The position numbers and the translations under genes were made by a program. The notes beneath the pieces were generated by a model. That model did not search any database. It was not told the origin of the DNA and saw only the letters and a list, made by a program, of their open reading frames with translations. From Mytilisepta virgata (lineage: Eukaryota > Mollusca > Bivalvia > Mytilida > Mytilidae), in NCBI GenBank assembly GCA_028015205.1, contig CM051519.1, forward strand, positions 92,463,539 to 92,527,538: 64,000 nt of DNA, written 5' to 3'. Positions within the stretch are counted from its first letter, which is position 1; every line of letters begins with the position of its first letter. Below, piece by piece: positions 59,394 through 64,000 of this stretch.

Positions 59394-60968
59394 CTAAGAT
59401 CGGTAATCGTTCTTAAGGGACCTGCCACTACGACACACTTTACTGCAACCGACAGTAACGCAGTATCTGTTTGTTCCACACTCGTGGTGGGAATCACATT
59501 GTATTTTACATCCACCCCCAATGCCAGCAGATGATCCACCAATAATACCAGACGTTCTTATTGAACTTCCTGGGATAATATCAGCTCCTCTTATAAAACC
59601 ACTACCAGATCTACCAGTAAAAGCATCTACTACATCAAGTCCGTCGCCTCTAACTCCTCCAATGGATCTGCCAATTGCTTTGTCGGATATTCCTACATGT
59701 CCACCAACTAAAGGTCCGCTTCCAGCGTGAATTTCAATTTCGCATGTACTGCCACATTTTGTGCGAACGCATACATATCCAATAGCACACTGTTTGTCAG
59801 TATCACATTCATAATGGCAGCCAATACCACCAGATATATGTCCACGAGTTACGTCTAATGATCCAACTCTACCGGGTCCTCCTCCAATACCTCTGCGAGA
59901 TCCTCCAATAATTAAGTCATCACCACCAATGAAGCCATCAATGCCCCCAGGACCTCTTATATCAGAGACGTGGGATACTCCTTGACCTAGTTTTCCACTT
60001 TTCCCCACTAATCCTGGTAATCCTCCAATATCAACATTCTCAATACCCCGTCGAGATCCCCTACCAATAATACTGTCTGTACCACCTACTATAGCACCAT
60101 GCAATAAGTCTTTGCCGCCAAGTCCGGTTTTGATAATTCTTGATGAAACTACATCTATTGAGTCTAATCCTGGTGCTCTGATACCATCTATGGTAGACAC
60201 TCTTCGTGATCCGATGGAACCAACAACTCCCAAAACTGGTACTACGCAGTAACTTACACATGGTCCGATGTTAGAACTGCAACATTTTTTGCTGCCTGGG
60301 CAATCATAGTCACTTGAACAGTCCGAGCAAATACCTACTTCTCCTGCATTGAAGGGGCATTTTCCTTTCTTAGATTTCGTTGTATATGCTGCAGAAAACA
60401 AAACAATATACGATTTAGTGTTATAACAAGTGTAGTTTCAATGTACGTTATCTTCAACAGCAAATGAGCATGTAGCCTAACGAATGTAGGTTTTAAGAGA
60501 ATATTAATATTCAGGTATTTCCGGGTGCAATTGCAGAAGGAGTTCGGAAAATTATGTAACATGTATAACGGGGTTTTGATAGTGATATCAAAACGTGATT
60601 ACAGAAATGGGCTATATTTTTACACATTTTTCTATCATGAACTTTAAAGGTTAAAAAATTGGAAATTGAGATATTCTTTGCGATAGAAACGTTTAGCAAT
60701 TATAATTCATAAGCTATTTCTTAAAACATAAAGTTTGTAATGCAAAATTCTATTTCATTGTACTGTATATATTACTGTTTCAACAAATTAAATCTCATTA
60801 GCAGTGCTCAAAACCATGTAGAAATGTTGAAAATTAGACTCTTGTCCATACCCTGTTACGAAAATGTTTTATCAATATTATAACATGTTTAACTGGATAA
60901 TGTCTAACAAACTTACCTGCCAATGATACTGTTACCAAGGATAAAAACAGGAGTTGGAACTTAACCAT
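59394..60968 (-). CDS. Gene F: secreted WAP-domain, glycine-rich protein with two six-Cys modules
   Basis: The exons are 60917-60968 (signal peptide MVKFQLLFLSLVTVSLA) and 59394-60388, joined in phase 1 (GCAG|gtaag ... ctgcag|CA), giving 348 residues. The WAP domain is at 25-68 with all eight cysteines. The middle module spans about 208-233 and the C-terminal module about 311-336, with spacing 3-5-5-4-3. The tail is RSGRSLKNDYRS. It is more diverged from D and E than they are from each other: two residues are missing at GSIGSRRVS, one dibasic site is reduced to a single arginine (SSRIIKTG), and GSRRGI stands where D has GSRRVI. It is the first gene of the array in the direction of transcription. 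Confidence 0.85.
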
Positions 60969-61699
60969 TTTGATGTTTAACCTGTATTTCGTTATTCTGA
61001 AATAGACAGATCAGAAGTATTATATTACTGGTCTTTAAATTCGATATAAAACGTGTAATGACTGATGATTTGGTCATATATTTCCGTATAGAGTTAAAAT
61101 TAAATAATCGCCAGAATAAATAAAATCATACTTTTATTGGATATGTATTTATTGTAGACTAAAAATATTCCTAATCAAAAATTCTTCAATAGAAAATTTA
61201 CCATATAAAAAATGTTTAAATAAAAGATCTATTTCGTATTTGCGGTTAAAAAAAAGATCGGGAAAGAAAAATAACTACTTTGTATCAATGCATTTTGTTT
61301 CACCGTTTTCATTATAAAATCTAAAACTCTTAACATATTAAGAGAAATTAATTAACGGAATAATTTCAAAATTTGTTTTCCTGTGAAAAGACATGGTAGA
61401 AAATTAAGTCATTTTTGTAAGGATATTAATGCATCTAATCGTTATCAAATACTTGGTGGATGATAATAATTTCACAGTCAGAATCAAAGTTTTACAAATT
61501 TTATATCGCGGAATATCAGTACACAACCTTCAAACATTTTTTATCGGATGTTAATACATTTACATCTGGCTATAATTTTGGGCCTCAGACGAATACCAAA
61601 TCATAGATATTTATATATAAATTACATTCTAAAAGAATATCTATGATTTTGTATTCATCTGAGACCCAAAATGGAAAAAAAACTGAATGAATTTCTTAC

Positions 61700-61762
61700 C
61701 TTTATTACTTGTTTGATTATTTGTCTACTGTGGTTGAAACATTTCCGAAGTTCTCTTTTATA
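61700..61762 (-). promoter_or_regulatory. Gene F TATA box and non-coding first exon
   Basis: TATAAAAGAG lies at 61753-61762, with exon end AATAAAG|GTAAGAAATT (last base 61700). The conserved upstream block has CATAAACAAGGAAATATATG, AAACCACAACTTGATGAATT and AAAGGTCA near 61845-61853. Confidence 0.72.
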
Positions 61763-62399
61763 CTCACGATTTCTGTAGTTATTGCGCCATAAACAAGGAA
61801 ATATATGACAAACCACAACTTGATGAATTACATATACATAATTAGTAAAGGTCATGTGTAAATTATTTATTTATCCAAGTTCAAAATCCGAAATCCCAAC
61901 TTTTTCATGTTGTCGTCAGAATAAGAATTGCATGTGCAACGAAGCGAAGCATGTTTCCTTAACCGGTACATCATTGTGTACATGTTCAGAAAATGTATTA
62001 CGCAAGCAGTGCAAGAAAAATGACAACCAAAACCTCACAGATGATATCCTTATTTGTGTTTTTTTTTTTTTTTTTTTTTTTTCTAGATATGTTTGCACTG
62101 ACTAAACATTACTGACCTATGTTTGACAAACGCCCACAATGAATTAGTAAATTTAATACTTGAAAAAAAAATTAACAACGTTGTCAAATATGTTAAAATG
62201 GGAATAAAAACGAACATACAATCAATATAGTATTCATCATAGAGGGTTTCAGCAAAGATCCCAGATTTTAGAAAATGCGAGTGTTACATATCACATCTCA
62301 TACATACATACATTGTTATTAAGCAGTTTATTATAATTTGTTTTATTTTTTATCACAAGACTGAAGCCAAAACAATCATCTTACTGACTGTTTTAATCT

Positions 62400-63010
62400 T
62401 TTTGGGAGGCTCGGTGGACAAGTGTTCTGGTACTTCATCAAACCTACAAAATTATCGCTAGCTTGTCAAACAGTGACTTACAGAACTTTTGTCCTGGCAT
62501 GATTCATTACTCAAATGCCTTCAAATTTTCCGTTTAAAAGTTGACAAAAATTAACAGAAATTTCTAAGGCTCTTCCTTTTGGTGCAGAGGTAACCCTTAG
62601 CTGAGTATGGATACCTGTTTGTTTTAATTGTTTTGATTTTTAATGGTTGTGCTTATTAATTCATCATTATATCTTGAACCGATTTTCTAATATTTTGATC
62701 TCGAGCACTGCTGATGAGTTGTCAGTCAACGAAATGGCCATACAGTGCATCAAATTTATTTCGGTATTTATTTTCGGTTTTATTACCATTCAAGTGGGAT
62801 CTAATTTAGGGCGAGATGACTTCGATTCTGATCTGAATTCACAGGGATTATTATTATGTCTGTCGAAGGTCGGCGATTCTTTAGTGGTCAACCTTCGACG
62901 CCATAATATAGCCAATTCCGCTGAATGTGGAGTCCTACTCCAATTAACCAAATCAAAATGTTCTTTGTCTTTCCAAACGTTTTGTTTGGAGCCTATGGCT
63001 ACATGATTAA
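62400..63010 (+). repeat. SINE-like relics upstream of gene F
   Basis: TTTGGGAGGCTCGGTGGACAAG near 62400 resembles a SINE head. ATGACTTCGATTCTGATCTG, GTCTGTCGAAGGTCGGCGATTC and TGGAGTCCTACTCC (62815-62945) resemble a SINE body. They flank a segment (62640-62770) shared with 39130-39260. The 119-codon ORF over this area is built from repeat sequence and is not a gene. Confidence 0.5.
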
Positions 63011-63230
63011 GACGGCTTCAAAGCAAGAACTTCGCTAATTTAGCTTCTATTACATGCGGTATATTGTATGGAATTGTCTAACAAGACTGCCAAGGCAGAA
63101 ATGTTGAATATAAAAAAAATCTTGTAACGAATCCAATAGATGTATTTGGTATTGCAGTGTGTCTGACAATCTGAATGAACATTGGAATACATCATTTCAG
63201 ATATAATCTGTTTCCTTTTATTTAGCATTT

Positions 63231-63420
63231 GGGTCGGGTGAGCTTTTGTCGTCACTTGGCGTCCGTCGTCCAATCGTCCGTCCGTCTGTAAACTTTTACA
63301 TTTTGATCTTCTCCTCTGAAACCCCTAAGCCAAATGAAACTTGGTATGAAGCATCTAGTATTGAAGGACGTTTTTTTGTTGGGGTCCATGTTGTTCATTT
63401 TTTTAGATGTTTGTATTGTT
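63231..63420 (+). repeat. Fragments of the hairpin element and the RT tail
   Basis: GGGTGAGCTTTTGTCGTCAC, TTGGCGTCCGTCGTCC and TTCTCCTCTGAAACCCCTAA are the start of an AGCTCACC-type element. Near 63370 this is replaced by a short RT-tail piece (TTGGGGTCCATGTTGTTCAT ... GTTTGTATTGTTAG). Confidence 0.5.
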
Positions 63421-64000
63421 AGCTCACCTGGCCCAAAGGTCCATGTGAGCTTATGCCATCACTTGGCGTGCGATATCTGTCGTCCGTCGTCAAAACTATT
63501 TCAAAAATCTCCTCTGAAACTACTGGGCCAAATACTTGCAAACTTTACCTGGATGTTCCTTATGGTATCTTGTTTAAAAATTGTACCCGTATATTTGATT
63601 CATCAACAAACATGGCTGCAGTTGCTAAAATAGAACATAGGGGTGAAATGCAGTTTCTGGCTTGTATCTCAAAGCTGACATTGGGTTAAAATGTTCATAA
63701 GGTCAAGATCAACCTGCTATCAAATTTTCAGACGAATCGGTCAACCCTTTGTTGGTTTATTGCTCCTGAATTGTTAATTTGAAGGAAATTTTGCAGTTTT
63801 AGGTTATCTTGAATATTATTATAGATAAATACAAACTGTAAACAGCAAAAATGTTTAGCAAAGTCAGATCTACAAATAAGTCAAATGACCAAAATCGTCA
63901 ATTAATCCCTAATAGGAGTTTTTGCCCTTGAAAGATAATGTACATGTAACAGTAATGATCAGTAAAATTAATGGTCTGACATATTGTCACAGATGTTTAG
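63421..64000 (+). mobile_element. AGCTCACC-hairpin element, cut by window end
   Basis: The terminal hairpin is at 63421-63451 (AGCTCACCTGGCC / GGTCCATGTGAGCT), then CATCACTTGGCGTGCG, CCTCTGAAACTACTGGGCC and AACATGGCTGCAGTTG. It closely resembles the start of the copy at 15470. Confidence 0.6.

Noticed and set aside
62647..63006. 119-codon ORF upstream of gene F
   Set aside because: It is composed of a duplicated spacer segment and SINE-body sequence, with no family resemblance.

Overview
The window looks like a stretch of a bivalve mollusc nuclear genome, most likely a mussel. This is inferred from the AT-rich, intron-containing, repeat-dense sequence, from interspersed elements that begin with the hairpin AGCTCACCTGGCC...GGCCATGTGAGCT (a form I associate with marine bivalves), and from a family of small secreted cysteine-rich genes. 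The species cannot be fixed from sequence alone, and no housekeeping gene is visible.

The real genes are six tandem paralogues, all on the minus strand (A to F, left to right), with coding regions at 5810-7493, 19669-21753, 29977-31415, 40620-42255, 50205-51842 and 59394-60968. Each has the same layout: a TATA box (TATAAAAGAG), a short non-coding first exon ending at a GTAAG donor, a second exon carrying the ATG and a 17-residue signal peptide, and one large exon for the whole mature protein, joined in phase 1 (G|CN). The predicted products are 305-352 residue secreted proteins. They have an N-terminal eight-cysteine WAP (four-disulfide core) domain, long Gly/Ser/Ile/Arg/Asp-rich linkers, and one or two six-cysteine modules. 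The modules look like WAP cores that have lost cysteines 1 and 6. A role as an extracellular matrix, shell or byssus component, protease inhibitor or defence protein is possible; the sequence does not decide between these.

Region by region: 1-13.4 kb holds gene A in the loop of a large, degenerate inverted repeat with arms of about 2 kb. 13.4-19.2 kb is repeats, including a nested terminal-inverted-repeat element (15.24-19.23 kb) with an internal tandem array that two other elements have split. 19.3-22.9 kb is gene B. 22.9-29.5 kb has no gene; it holds a reverse-transcriptase relic, a TTAA-flanked MITE and a hairpin element. 29.5-63 kb is a run of four related segmental duplication units of roughly 9-11 kb, each carrying one gene (C, D, E, F). 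The spacers of these units carry different insertions, so the order of events can be read, including a 259-bp tRNA-like SINE in unit E with a clean empty site in unit D. Between units C and D lie hairpin and foldback elements (34.75-37.67 kb). Fragments of one reverse-transcriptase retroelement (Penelope-like is my best guess) recur in at least eight places.

The most unusual points are the reduced WAP modules, gene A's signal-peptide exon triplicated in frame with three usable splice donors, the module losses in genes A and C, and the shared proximal promoter of all six genes.
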